A stretch of DNA of 64,000 nt, from assembly GCA_013397435.1 (NCBI GenBank), contig VZRG01001478.1:13347-77346 (forward strand), in the 5' to 3' direction. Of the stretch, positions 20,976 through 33,000 are shown in pieces. Numbering within the stretch: position 1 is the stretch's first letter; each line of letters begins with the position of its first letter. Made by a program: the position numbers and the translations under genes. The notes below the pieces were generated by a model. That model was not told where the DNA came from and searched no databases. It saw nothing but the letters and a program-made list of their open reading frames with translations. The DNA comes from Erythrocercus mccallii (lineage: Eukaryota; Chordata; Aves; Passeriformes; Dicruridae).

Positions 20976-23900
20976 TCACTGGGCTTTCAGGGTCACCTCC
21001 ACTGGGAAATGGTCGCTGACAGCCAAAGCCTGCATGTGAGGGAGAGCAGAGTCACCCTGACCGGAGTCAATTCATAAACCCTGAGCTCCTCTGGACCCAC
21101 TGCCACTGTCATGGCTGGCTGGGACCTCAACACTCCACTCCAACCCCCAAGATTTAGTCCATGCCCCAAAATGCTCAATCGGGAGGGTTGATTCGGTACA
21201 ACAGCTGGGGTCAGGCCACCCTTAGGTGCACCCTTGGGAACAGGGAGCCCTCCCATGCTCCCAGGAGCTATGGTGGGGCAGATCCCAATGCTGGTGGACT
21301 CATGTCCCACCCAGCCCCTCACTCACATCCTTGATCTGGAGATGGAATTTCTTCTCGAAGTTGTTGACGGTGGCAGAGCCAGGCTCGATGTCTCGGCGCA
21401 GGGCGGTGCCGCAGGCGACGATGCTGCCGAGGCATCAGGGGGGTGTCAGTGCCCCTCAGCGCTCCCCATGGCAGCCCCCCACGGCAGCCCCTGCCAGGGC
21501 ACCCACCGGTCGTAGGCGCAGTCGGTGGTGTCGGCCACGGTGGTGTCGGCGCTGTCGGGGATGAGCCACTCGCAGGCGCTGAGCGAGCGCAGGCGGATGG
21601 ACGGCCACTGCGAGCTGGTCACGTAGGAGCAGTCAGCGTTGAAATCACCCAGGAGGATTATGTCCTGCAGGGCAGAGCACTGTGTCCCTGCCCACGCACC
21701 TTACAGGGCAGCGAGGGCTCCCTAAAATCATGAGGGGTGGCTACAAACCTCCCTGGGGTGACCCAGTGTGCAGGGACAAGCCCCCAGTAACGGCAGGAGG
21801 GCCATCCAGCAGCTCCCTGCCTGGACACTGCTGGGGTGGCACCTGCTTTGATGGGTACAAGAGGCCTCCCGTGGGACATGTTCATCCCACCTGCCCACCT
21901 GTCTGCCCTGGGGACGAGCCAAGTTCCCCAAGGCTGCTTACCTTAGTCCCCCACTTGTTGATGACATCGGTGTAGACATCGTAGAGTGCATCGATCTCCT
22001 GTGCTGCATGGCTGGGCTCGGAATGCAGAGGCACCAACACGAACTCCTGCACCTCTGCTGGACAGCTGACCATCAGCCCCTGGCTTGGGTGCAGCCCCTG
22101 AGCAGGGAACGGGAACCCCAGGAAACCACCCCAGGCCAAGCCCCAGCTACTGGGCAGGAGAAGCAGTTGGAGGGAGAGGGTGTGTTGAGTTTGGTGCTCT
22201 GCCTGTCCCTCAGACTGGAAATTCCAGTGGGGAGCTGCATGCCTTTGTGCCTTGTTTGGGGTTTGCTGCTTGTTTCCATTAGCATTTCCAAGCCAATATG
22301 GGTTTGAGCAGGAGATGGGACAATGTGTGTGCCCTGAGGAGGTTCTCAGGAGATGGAGGTGGTGGCATGGGGTAGGCAGTGGAACGAAGTGGGAAATGGG
22401 ACATGATGGGAGATAAAAGGGATGGGGGATGACAGGTGACAGGTGATGGTGCATGATGGGAGATGACACCAGCAAGAGGAAGCAGATGGTGCTAAAGATG
22501 GGAGGTAGCACATTATGGGATGTAGGACACGATGGGAAGCAGCTGGAGATGTGAGATGGCACACAACTGGAGAGAACTCATGGTGGGAGATGACAGGTGA
22601 TTGGTAGGAGATGGCCCATGGTGGACAGCAGGCACTGCTGGCAGTGCTGGGCAGGGACATAGCACCCCTGGGCATCCATGGCTGGGACCATGGTGGAGGC
22701 TTGCAGCCCCTCTGTGTTTGGCAGGCACAGATGTGGGCTCAGCTCTGCGTGGAGGGGACCCTGTGCCAGGTCTGGGCATCCCCCAACATTGGCTCTGCTC
22801 ACGTGTGGTGGGTGAGGAGAACTTCACGATGAAGGGCTCCCTGCTGAAGGTATCAGTCCCACATTCTTCGCAGCCATCATCGTAGTAGTAGCTTCCCAGC
22901 ACGGACACCATGTCTGACCTGAGGGAGGAGAGCAGGGCAGCCCCCAGCACTGCTCCTGCCACAGCCAGGGCCCCCAGAGGTACCCGTCCCCTTTGGGGGC
23001 TGCTGGGGAGGGCAGCAGGTGATGCCTGGCAGCGTCCCTTACCTGTAGATGAAGAGGTACTGCTCCTTGTAGCTGGTCCGCCCCAGGGGGATGCTGGCCA
23101 AAAAGCTGTATGGGTGTCCCCCAGCACTGGGAGCAAGTGGTGGAGAGGGTGAGAGGAGGCTCCTGCTGCTTCCCAGCATCCATGAAGCTCTCTCCAGCTG
23201 AGCCAGGGGTGCCCTGGCATGGCTGGGATACACCCCAGAATCCCCTTTGCAGTCACTCCCACACCAAGCCCTTGGGGTCACCTGTTGAGCTGGTCCATGA
23301 GGTCATTGACAGCACTCAGGTCGGCATCCCGGACCTCCTGCACCAGAATGATGTCGTACTCCGACAGGATCTGGGGGGACAAGCCCAGAGCTGCTCTCCC
23401 CTGGCCAGGAGCTGCTCTGGGGTCACCTCTGTTTGCCTCTTCTGGGCTGCAAAGGCTCCCAGGCTGGCAGTGGGAGGGCAGCAGGGACCTCAGGGCCAGG
23501 GAGGGGACTCCTGGCTTGGAGAGGCCCTGTCTGTCCACCACGCACCTCCCCAGCAGCTGCTCCAAGGGAGGAACCTGAGCAGCATCAAATGTCACCCAGC
23601 CTTGACTGGGGACCAGCGAGTGGAGATGGCCTGGGGTGGGAGATGGTGGTGGGGGAAGAGCAGATGGGTGAGTAGATGGAGACTTGGACCTACAGATGGA
23701 TGGATGGATGGATGGATGGATGGATGGATGGATGAAAGGATGGAAAGATGAAAGGATGAAAGGATGGATGAAAGGATGGATGAAAGGATGGAAGGATGAA
23801 AGGATGGAAACATGAAAGGATGAAAGGATGGATGAGTGAAAGGATGGATTAAGGTGTGTATGAAAGGAGGCATAGTTGGATGGACAGGTGGATGGATGAA

Positions 23901-24282
23901 TGAATGGATGGGCAGATGGTTGGTGGGATGGAGGCATAGATGTTGCATGAGGAGATGTGGACAGGTGGATTGGTCATGAGTGGGTGTATGGATGAACACT
24001 TGAGTGGATGGATGGATGGATGGATGGATGGATGGATGGATGGACGGATGGAGGAAGCAGGTGTCCCACTGCCCAAGCTGGCTGCATCCCAAAGAGCAGA
24101 GCATGTCCAGGCCTGCTCCTCTCTCCCCCACTCACAGAGACAATGATATTTGCCACGGTCCGGTTGGACATCTTGGTGTCCCCAAATGCTTTGATGTTGA
24201 AGGCGCCGACCTTCAGCGTGGTGGCCACGTGCAGCAGCAGAGCTGTGACCAGCAGCGACAACACCAGCCTCGAGGCTGCCAT
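20976..24282 (-). CDS. DNASE1: deoxyribonuclease I (DNASE1)
   Basis: Secreted Ca2+/Mg2+-dependent endonuclease of digestive secretions and serum. Eight exons: 24282-24136, 23370-23282, 23126-23043, 22918-22803, 22054-21942, 21664-21507, 21423-21327 and 21029-20976, giving 285 residues (human 282). The signal peptide is residues 1-22 and the mature start is LKVGAFNIKAFGDTKMSNRT, with an N-R-T glycosylation sequon at Asn40 (mature Asn18, a conserved DNase I site). The DNase I-type small disulfide loop is present (Cys123 and Cys126 in YYYDDGCEECG), which identifies it as DNASE1 rather than DNASE1L2. Catalytic residues are Glu61, Glu100, His156, Asp190, Asp235 and His275. There is one extra residue in the DTTVADTTDCAYD segment compared with bovine. 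Intron 1 holds a GGAT microsatellite and intron 4 a GGAGATG-type repeat. Confidence 0.93.
22320..22625. repeat. imperfect GGAGATG-type repeat in DNASE1 intron 4
   Basis: Degenerate repetition of 'gggagatgacaggtga', 'ggagatggcacac' and 'tgggagatgg' units with variable spacing fills about 300 bases and is purine-rich on the plus strand. No unit length is fixed. Confidence 0.7.
23694..24056. repeat. GGAT tetranucleotide microsatellite in DNASE1 intron 1
   Basis: Near-perfect (GGAT)n tracts at about 23694-23733 and 24004-24053 flank a degenerate middle of GGATGAAA and GGATGGAT units. The tract creates long Ser/His/Pro-rich open frames that are not genes. Confidence 0.97.
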
Positions 24283-26279
24283 CCTGTGCAGGGGTGCAGG
24301 AGGGGCTCAGCCCTCTGGATGGCAGAGGGATTTGGGACAGACAACAGGGATGACCAGGGTATTCCCACTGGCCATACTGTTTTCACTGGGAGGCGTCTGT
24401 TTTCTGGTGAACCACCAGGATGCAGGGATTGTACATCTCTGTTGCATGGGGCCTTATCCTACCTGTTCCTCCTGGAAGGAGGCCAGATCACTCAGAAGAC
24501 TGGAGCAGAAAATTCCCTGGCAAACAAGTAAATACCATTTCATGGTGACACAGAGCAGTCACTTCCTCATTCCCCATGAGGAAGAGTTCAGCCAGGATAT
24601 CTCTTCTGGCCTGGGATTGGTGGCAGTGGCCGGGGACCCCAGACTTCCTTGGCTTGTGCCTCTACCACCTTTCCCTGGATCAGTGCCAGAGACCCCAAAG
24701 ACCCTACAGCAGCTGTGCTGGTACAAAGCAAGGGATGGATCCTCTGTGACACCCCTCCCCACCTTCCTCACTGCCTGAAGCATCCTTACCTGGGGTAACC
24801 TGCCCCTCCCCTGCCCCCCATGCCCCAGCAGTGCCTCTGCCCCATCCTCACCTAGGCTGGCTCCCTCAGGACCCTCTGCAAAGGCAGTGCTGCAGCTCCC
24901 ATCCACGGGGGAAGGCATTTGGGAAGTATTTCCCGTGGCACTCAGCTGCCTGGGGTAATATTTCACCAGCATGTGGGATCTGAGCCCTGAGCCCTGCCCA
25001 AGGCTGGGTTCCTGAATGCCTGAACTCACCCAGAGCCTGATAAACGGGCTGAGAGGATGGGCAAATGCTTCAGCTTTTGGCACACCAAATCTCAGCCTGA
25101 GGAAGGGTTTGCTGGCCCCGGCAAATCACTCTTCCTTCTGGGGCAGCTGCTCTAGTTAAATCCTCACTTCTCCCACTTGGACTCTTGCTGCAAACTTCCC
25201 TCTAACACCACAGTCCCTTCAGTTGATAACGCAGTGATTTGGCAATGCCATGATTTGGTCATGCCAAAAATTGCCCAAAGCCCCATAAATCCTCCCCGCT
25301 CCTGGAGAGCACAGCAGCCTCTGAACCTCCCAGGCAGAGGCACCTGCAAGGGGCATATTCATCCTTGAGCTGCACCCAGGTTTGGCCCATTGTGGTAAAA
25401 CTGAGCTGCAGGAGGTGACGCTGTCAAGGGGAGCTCCTGGGGGCTGTGGGACGAGAGGGGAGCAGGACCTACCTTTGATGTTGTCCAAGGGCTCTGGAAG
25501 GGGAAGGATCTGCACCTGCATTTATGGAGAAGGACACTCTCTCCTTGCCAAGTGGTTGCCCAGCCAAGGATCATGTGAGGCCGCAGGCTCCATATGGCAT
25601 TTTTCACGGAAGCAAAGGTCTGCTCAGTGGAACAAGAACCCTTTCAACCTCTGCCAATGCTTCCCATCACAGGTAAGGCCGAGAAGGGATTAAAATGCCA
25701 ACAAGAGCTCTGCAAGGTGAAGTGAATCCCAGAGACCTTTTGTGGGGATCAGCAGCTTCCCAATACGTGTCATGGGCAGCTCTCACTCATCACCAGATGT
25801 AAATTCTCTTTAAAAGTGTTTATTTCACCAAGAGGAATCGTTCCAATCCAGCACCCCACATTCCCAACAAGCTGTGAGTGTGCTGGGACCAGCAGGAGCC
25901 ATCCCACTGTGGTCTTTGGGTGTGAAGCCAAAAGTCCCCCCAAAATTACAAATCCCTGCCATGGTGCCCATCCCCAGACCCTCCCCAGGAGGGCACCTGG
26001 CTCAGGCCCCGTCCCTGGGAGGGCCATGCAGCGCTGGGGGGTGGCAGCCCTCCACCCCAGCCACCCCCACAGCTCCCACAGCCCTGTCCCAGCGGCCTTG
26101 GCCGATGCCCGGGTGCTCCAAAGGCAGCTGCCGTGTTTCCCAGGAGAGCCCCTGCAGTGTGCTGGGGGTCCTGGCAGCCCTCCCCTGGAGCCAAGCACCC
26201 CCCAGAGAAGGGGTGCTCCCCACGGTGGGATCAGGGCTGGGCCTAGACCCCCCAAAAGGCTCCCCAGGTTGGACCCAGG

Positions 26280-26740
26280 GGCAGGTTTCCCCAGCCAAGA
26301 CCCTCCATGGTCAATCCCTCTTGAGGTCAGGAACCCCACCAGGGGCCAGACCCAGGACCAAGACCCTCCTGAGCCAAGGTCCCTCCCGATCGCGTCTCAC
26401 TCAGGCTAAGACCCTCTCAAGACAGAGTCCCAGGGCTTAACAGCACCTCTGGGCCAAGACCCCACAAACACCAGATCCCTTTCATGCCAAGACCCCCAGG
26501 GTGGGGCCACCCTCAGGGCCAATTCTCCCGCCACGGCTAAGCCCCAGGGCCAAGACCCGCCCAGGGCCAGTTCTCTCACAAGTCAAGAGCCCCTGAGTCA
26601 GGCCAAGGACCAGCCCCCAGGGCCCACATCCCCCCACATCCAGAGCCCTCCAGGCTGAGACCCCTTGACTCAACCCCAGCACCAGCCCCCGGGGCCAAGA
26701 TCCCTCCAGGACCAAGACCCCCTCAGGGCCAGGCTCCTCC
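26280..26740. repeat. degenerate GGCCAAGACCC repeat upstream of INTS15
   Basis: The core 'ccaagaccc' or a one-base variant recurs about every 20-40 bases (for example 'ccagccaagaccctcc', 'ggaccaagaccctcctgagc', 'gggccaagaccccacaaac', 'atgccaagacccccaggg'), alternating with 'cagggcca' blocks. It looks like an old, diverged minisatellite. It is pyrimidine/C-rich on the plus strand. Confidence 0.75.
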
Positions 26741-26779
26741 CGCGGTTGAGAGCCCCTGTGTCAGTCCCTCAGGAGAAGC

Positions 26780-27016
26780 TCCCCGCCATGCCCAGGTCCC
26801 CCAGCCGGAGCCCCCCAGCCCATCCCCGCTTCCCTCCCGGCCGAGCCCCTCTTTGCCCCCCGCGGGCGGGCCCGCCAGGGGGCGCTGCCGGTGGCGGCAG
26901 CGCGTGGCCATTTTTGTCCTGTCAGGGCCGCCGTAGCGCCCGCCCGTCCGCGCCGCCGAGCGGAGGCCGCGCCGAGCGGGGCCGGGACCGGGACCGGACC
27001 GGGCCGGGCCGGGGCC
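26780..27016 (+). promoter_or_regulatory. CpG-rich promoter and 5'UTR of INTS15
   Basis: GC content and CpG density rise sharply just before the INTS15 ATG, with tandem GGGACCGGGACCGG-type sequence in the 5'UTR. No TATA box is visible. A 'ggccattttt' segment near 26906 resembles an inverted YY1 core, but weakly. A TATA-less housekeeping promoter is inferred. Confidence 0.6.
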
Positions 27017-30000
27017 ATGAGCGACATCCGGCACTCGCTGCTGCGGCGGGACGCCCTGAGCGCCGCCAAGGAGGTGCTGTACCACCTGGACATCTACTTC
27101 AGCAGCCAGCTGCAGAACGCGCCGCTGCCGCTCGTGGACAAGGGCCCCACGGATCTGCTGGAGGAGTTCCTGTTCCAGGTCCCCAAGGAGCGCGGCGCGC
27201 CGCCCAAGGTGCGGCACGGACACCCCGGGCCCAGCGGGACGGGCCCGGGGGGCGCGGGGGGATGGAGGGCGGGCCCCAGGAGCTCGGGATAGGATCCGTG
27301 CTGGAGCCTGAGGCCTCAGAACAGAACAGGCTCCCTCCGGCGTGGGCTGCTGCTGGAGGCTGAGGGCTTAGATGGGCAGGGTTGGGTCCCTGAGGCTCTG
27401 CTGCTGGAGACTGAGGCCCCAAGACAACAGCACGGCATCCTTGGGGTGCTGGTGACGGGTTTTTTGGCAGGCAGGGGGCTGGTGGCAGTCCCTGATGCAT
27501 TGGCCAGGATTCAGGGCCCCGAGGAGGTGCTTGGCCCTCGAGGCGCTGGGGACTGCCCGCAGCCGCCGAGTGCTGTGCTGGGCCCTGCCAGGGTTTGGGG
27601 GGGCTTGGGGAGGAGCAGTGAGAAACCATAGCTGCTGCTGACTGTTGGGGTACATGGCCCTGCAGCCCTCAGTGCTGCTGAGTCCAGCTTTGCCCCCCCA
27701 GCTGCCCTCAGTGCTGTTATTTGCAGAGGGAGGAAATATTTTCCTCCCCAGCAATATCAGTCTCATCTCTCAGTTGGTGGGCAGCACTTGCAGGTGCAGC
27801 AAGCACCAGCTTTGGGTATCCAGATGTTCAAATGAAACCTGGAGCTTTTCAGTGTCACCAGATAAATGCAGTGGTGGTTCAAGAAGCTTGAACTGTGTGT
27901 GCTGTGCATAAAGATTGAGTCCCTCAGCCCAAAGTGAAGCTCTGAGCCCTTACTGTTCCTGTCTTTTCCTTTGGTTCATGGTCTTTCAAGAGGCTCAGTG
28001 TATTTTACAGCTTTTCTTTTGTTTTCTTGCAGAGACTGACCCCACTTCAGGAACTTCAGCTCCTCGAGATCATGTGCAATTATTTCCAAGAGCAGACCAA
28101 GGATTCAGTCCGGCAGGTCATCTTTTCATCTCTCTTCAGCCCGCAAGGGAACAAAGCAGACGACAGCAGGATGGCTTTGCTGGGGAAGCTGGTTTCCATG
28201 GCAGTGGCTGTCTGCAGGGTTCCTGTGCTGGAGTGTGCTGCCTTCTGGCTGCAGGTACAGCTCCTGTGCAGGCAGGGATGGCTTGGGGAAGGGGTCAGGG
28301 TGGGCACAGTGAGCTGGGGCACAGCTGGTCACAGTCAGCTGCTCTCCCTGGCAGTTTCAGCTGTCCTCATGTCTATGCTCATGTCCATTCCTGTGCTCTG
28401 GCATCAGGGAGAGCTCTGCCAATCCATTCATGTGCTGCACTGGAAGGAAAAAGTTGTTTGGGTGGTTTTTTTACTGTCAGTGAAAGTTTCAATAATCCCC
28501 CCCAAACCCTGCATATTGAAAGGGCTCAGTGGAGGGTTTGACCAAACCTTTGCAGTTATGGTCACGTTGCCTGAAGAAGCTGACTCTGGAGTTTGGGAGA
28601 TAAACCCTTCCTGATGTGCAGGTTCGTGTGTGGAAGAGGCAAACCCCTGTCTTGAAATCTGAACACAAAATACCTGTGTCTATCTTCTCTGAGTGCAGTA
28701 GGTTGGGGATCTCCTCTGTCTTCTCCTTTCCCACTGAGGTTCCCCACTGTGGGCTTTGGGAAGTGCACCTTTGTTCCTGCTGCCCTTGTGGGATGTGCAG
28801 AAGTCAGAGTTGGCACCGGGGCAAGAGCAGGAAGGCTGTGCTGGGGGGAAGGTGAGAGGAGGCAGACCAGCACTGTGTCCTTGGGGTTCCTTTTCTCCCA
28901 CATGGTGAGCGTTTGGGAGGGCAGGAGGGGATGTAATCTGGATAGCAGGAGAAGGTGTATTTTTATTTCAGATGGCAGCTTTTAAGTTACATGAGGATTC
29001 CAGAGAATATTTTCCACATTAAAAATATCAGGCATGGCAGCTGAACCAGTTGAGCTACAGACCTGCGTTAGAATCATGGAATCACAGAATGGTTTGTGGT
29101 GGAAATTACCATAAAGCTCATCCCACTCCACCCCCTGCTGTGGGCAGGGACACCTTCCATTATCCCTGGTTGCTCCAAGCCCTGTCCAGTGTGGCCTTGA
29201 ACACTTCCAGGCCAGGTTGGAGAAGCCACAGCTTCTCTGGGCAACTTGTGCTAGGGCCTCACCACCCTCACAGGGAAGAAATGTTGCTGAAGTAGTAAAA
29301 AAAATCTCTGAGTTAAAATATTGATCTAAAAGGTTTCAGTTTTAAGCCACAGATACCATAAACTCAAAATATCACTATCTGTTTTAATACTGCAACACAG
29401 TGATTTTATTTCTGTGAGAGTGGGTGTTTGATGTGCTGAGAGAGCAACCACAGTGCCACGTGGGGGAGGGGGGACACAGCCCTTGAAGCAGCCTGTGCAG
29501 GTGTCACCTGGTGTCCCCTGTGTGCTGTCCCTGCAGCGGACCCCAGCTGTGTTCTGTGTGAGGCTGGCCCGAGCCCTGGTCGATGACTACTGCAACCTGG
29601 TGCCAGGCTCCATCCAGACCCTGAAGCAGATCTTCACTGCCAGCCCTCGCTTCTGCTGCCAGTTCATTACATCAGTCACAGCTCTCTACGACCTCTCTTC
29701 AGGTAAGTGTTTTCCAGCTGTGTCCTCTCAAGTCAGAGGTGCAGTGTAATTCACTATGAATTAACTGTTGCAAGAGATTTAAGTGCTGGAATCCTAAAGA
29801 GGTGTTACCGTGTAATTATTGCCAGAAGCAGCTCAGGGGTGTGGCTGTTGCCTCATCTGGCACTGGGGTGAGAATAAAAATAACCACTCTGTGACTGATT
29901 TAGAATTCCAGCGTGGTTTGGGTTGGAATGGACCTTAAAGCTCATCTTGTTCCACCCCCTGCCCTGGGCAGGGCCACCTTCACTAGACCAGCTTGCTCCA

Positions 30001-33000
30001 AGCCCTGTCCAGCCTGGCCTTGGACACTTCCAGGGGTTTGGAGTCCACGGCCTCTCTGGAAAACACAGGAGAATGTTTGCTGGAGAAGCAGCCAGGAACA
30101 TCTGACACAAAGGGCGTTGTCCTCCACAGAGGGCAAAGGACATGGGACCTTGTTGACTGAGCAGCTCTGGGAGTGAAAGTTGATCTGTCTGGGTTCAGTC
30201 AGCCCTGAGAGAGACTGAGGGCTGCCTGTCAGTCTGATCCCTTCCAAAACGGGAGAAACAAGTTGTGAATGTTGGCAAGGTGGAGCAGGATTTCTGTGGA
30301 GCAGTGGTGAGAAACACAATCAACAGCGTAACTCCAGTGTGTGTGACCTGCCAGTGGTACAACCTCTCTCAGGTTGTTGCTCAGACACTTGTAGGTGTCT
30401 AAAATAAAATTGATTTAGCTTTACTCAGCCACAGAAAGCTCATGGTAGACCAGAGAACAACCATACACTAAATATCAATACCATCTATAATCCAGAAAAG
30501 CAAATTCTATTATTGATAAAGGAAATGCTTTGCACACTCTTCTCCAGATAAACAGCTTGGCATTACTGAGAGTGAAAGAGAGGTTCAGGCTTAGCCTTTA
30601 TGTTATTTTCATAAAGTATTTGGTAGAGCTCAGAGCATATTTTATATCCCATCATCATTTCAGAAGACATGTCAGAAGGGAAATAACTTGAGTCATAGGA
30701 AGTAATTTTTTAATTCCTTGGTGTATTTGAGGTGGTTTTGGTGATACAAGAAAAGGGAGCATGCTCTTCCAATCCAGCATTCCCCCTGTGACAGGATGAT
30801 GTGTCAGAGTTTCTCTTGTCTGTAGTTAAGTTCATGACCATCTTTCACTTCTCACCTGAAGCTTTACATAATCTTATAATCCTTTACCTGTCATGTGATT
30901 GTGCTGTTGCATTGTGTTTTTCCACAATAAGTGTTTGTTTAAGTAAGTAAGTATTAAAAGAAATGAGTTAAATTATTGGCACTTCCTTCTCTTCACCCAA
31001 CAAGTTTTTCCTATTTCCCTTGCCCATTGTACTTCCTGTGGCAAGGGATAAATGGAGACTGAAATTAGGAAAAAAATGAGATCATGGGTGGCAGAGAAGA
31101 AGATGACAAAAGAAGCTTTGCTGGGAAAGGGAATAAATATCAATGTTTGGTGGTGTCTTTGGAATAGGTGGGGAAGGTGAAGGTGACAGGAACATAGTTG
31201 TGTCTTCCCTGGAACAAACTACCTTTGGTATCTTGGGGAAAACAGGAGAATTGGGGAGGTTCTGCAATTGTAATTGGGACAGTGTAGGATGGGAGTGTGT
31301 GAGAGAGACTAATTAGATCCTAAGTTAAAGTCCTGTGCTTCAGTGCAAGGTTCAGCTTACCCAGCAATAACTTTCCTATCTCCAGATGACCTCATCCCTC
31401 CCTCGGATCTGCTGGAGCTGATCGTCTCCTGGATCTTTGAAGACCCTCGCTTGATCCTCATCACCTTCCTGAACACTCCCATTGCAGCCAACCTGCCCAT
31501 GGGCTTCCTGGAGCTCACCCCGCTCACCGGCCTGATCCGCTGGTGCGTCAAGGCTCCCCTGGCCTACAAGAGGAAGAAGAAAGCCTCTCTCTCCAATGGA
31601 CACGCTCCCAACAAAATTGCCAAGGACTCGACCTCAGGAGAAGACAGGGATTGCCACCAGCTGTATTCCAAGCTGCATCTGAGTGTCCTGCAGGTTCTTA
31701 TGATGCTCCAGGGGCATTTAACAGAGAAAAACCTTTATGGGCGCCTGGGGCTGGTACCCTTTGACCACGTGGTTCCTCTGGTGGAGGACATTAACAGACT
31801 GTCTGATGAACTCAATCCTCTCAATGCATCCAAAGAGATTGAACTTGCTCTGGACAGGCTGGCTCAGGCTTTGCAAGTGGCAATGGCATCAGGAGCTCTC
31901 CTGTGCACCAGAGGTGAGTTGTCTGTGGGGCTGGCAGTGACCTGGTATAGGATTCTTCTGCTCCAGAAGTTATAAGAGGCAGTTTTGGGGTGAGGGGAGT
32001 AAAGATCAAGATGTTCACAGCACAATTAGTAGTTTGCCCCTCTTAGAAAGTGATAGTGCACAAAATAGTTCAGGAAAAATAGCTGGATGGAGAATAAGAA
32101 AAGAAGGTCACTGCTGTGGGTGAGTCAGGCATTGCTTTGCAGAGCTGGGGGCTGATCCACAGCCCTGCGCTCTGCACCAGGGGGTTCTGTCTGGGTGTCT
32201 GGCATGGGGACACTTTGTTCCCCTCTGAATTGCCTGTAGCTATTTCAAATGCATTGTTTGATTTTGCTTCAGTTTAAGTTCTCTGAGTTTGCCTGCTGAA
32301 GGAGAGGCCATGAAGCACGTAAACCCCTGGGTGGGTGTGCTAGATAAAGAATATGAAAAGCAAATAATATCTCTTCAACTGAAACTTCTGGGACTTCAGC
32401 TCACCTATAATGAGACCCCATTACAGTGTGTCCAAGTTCAGTTAAACACACTAAAAAAGGGCTGCTAACATGGCTTTTATCTGCCTTTCCTGTCTCCAAA
32501 GCCAGTTCTTTCCAAAAGACATGCAGAGAGATAAAAGGGAAATGGCCCAACACAGAGCAGGGTCAGCCACACAGACTTTTCTTGTTATATTCTCTTGAAA
32601 ACAGGCAATTTTAGGTTATACCAGAAGGCTTGAAGCTCTCCAACAGCTGGGACATTTAGTGCAGGCCACAGCTGAAGAGAGTGGCCTCTGCCTATGCAGG
32701 GATCTGATGCTTTTGTCCTGGCTGAACCAGTGCTGCTGGTCAAATTTCAATGTTCTTCTTCCTAATCTTCTACAAAGTAACTCTGAGTGTTATAAGAACA
32801 AGCAGAAATCGGAGATTTTTGATCTGAGGGCTGATTTCAGCTGTGTTTGTTCTTAGCTGGAACATTCTGAGCTCTTTCTGTGGAATGTAATTCAGTGTAA
32901 GGGGCTGCTGAAATAGTAGATATTTCACTGTTTTGGTGTTGTGTTCATCTACAAAGGCAGGAGTTTGTTCTCAAGCTATTCTTGAAAACACTTTATCAAT

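Larger units (their letters stand above)
24283..27016. other. intergenic region between DNASE1 and INTS15 (divergent)
   Basis: DNASE1 (minus) and INTS15 (plus) diverge from this 2.7 kb interval. The left part is AT-moderate, unique sequence that may hold DNASE1 5' non-coding exons, which I cannot place. The middle to right part is a degenerate CCAAGACCC repeat (about 26280-26740). The last 250 bases are a CpG-rich promoter. Confidence 0.5.

Noticed and set aside
23278..24131. His/Pro/Ser-repeat open frames of about 180-220 codons
   Set aside because: Produced by the GGAT microsatellite (HPSI-type repeats) joined to DNASE1 exon 2 on one side.
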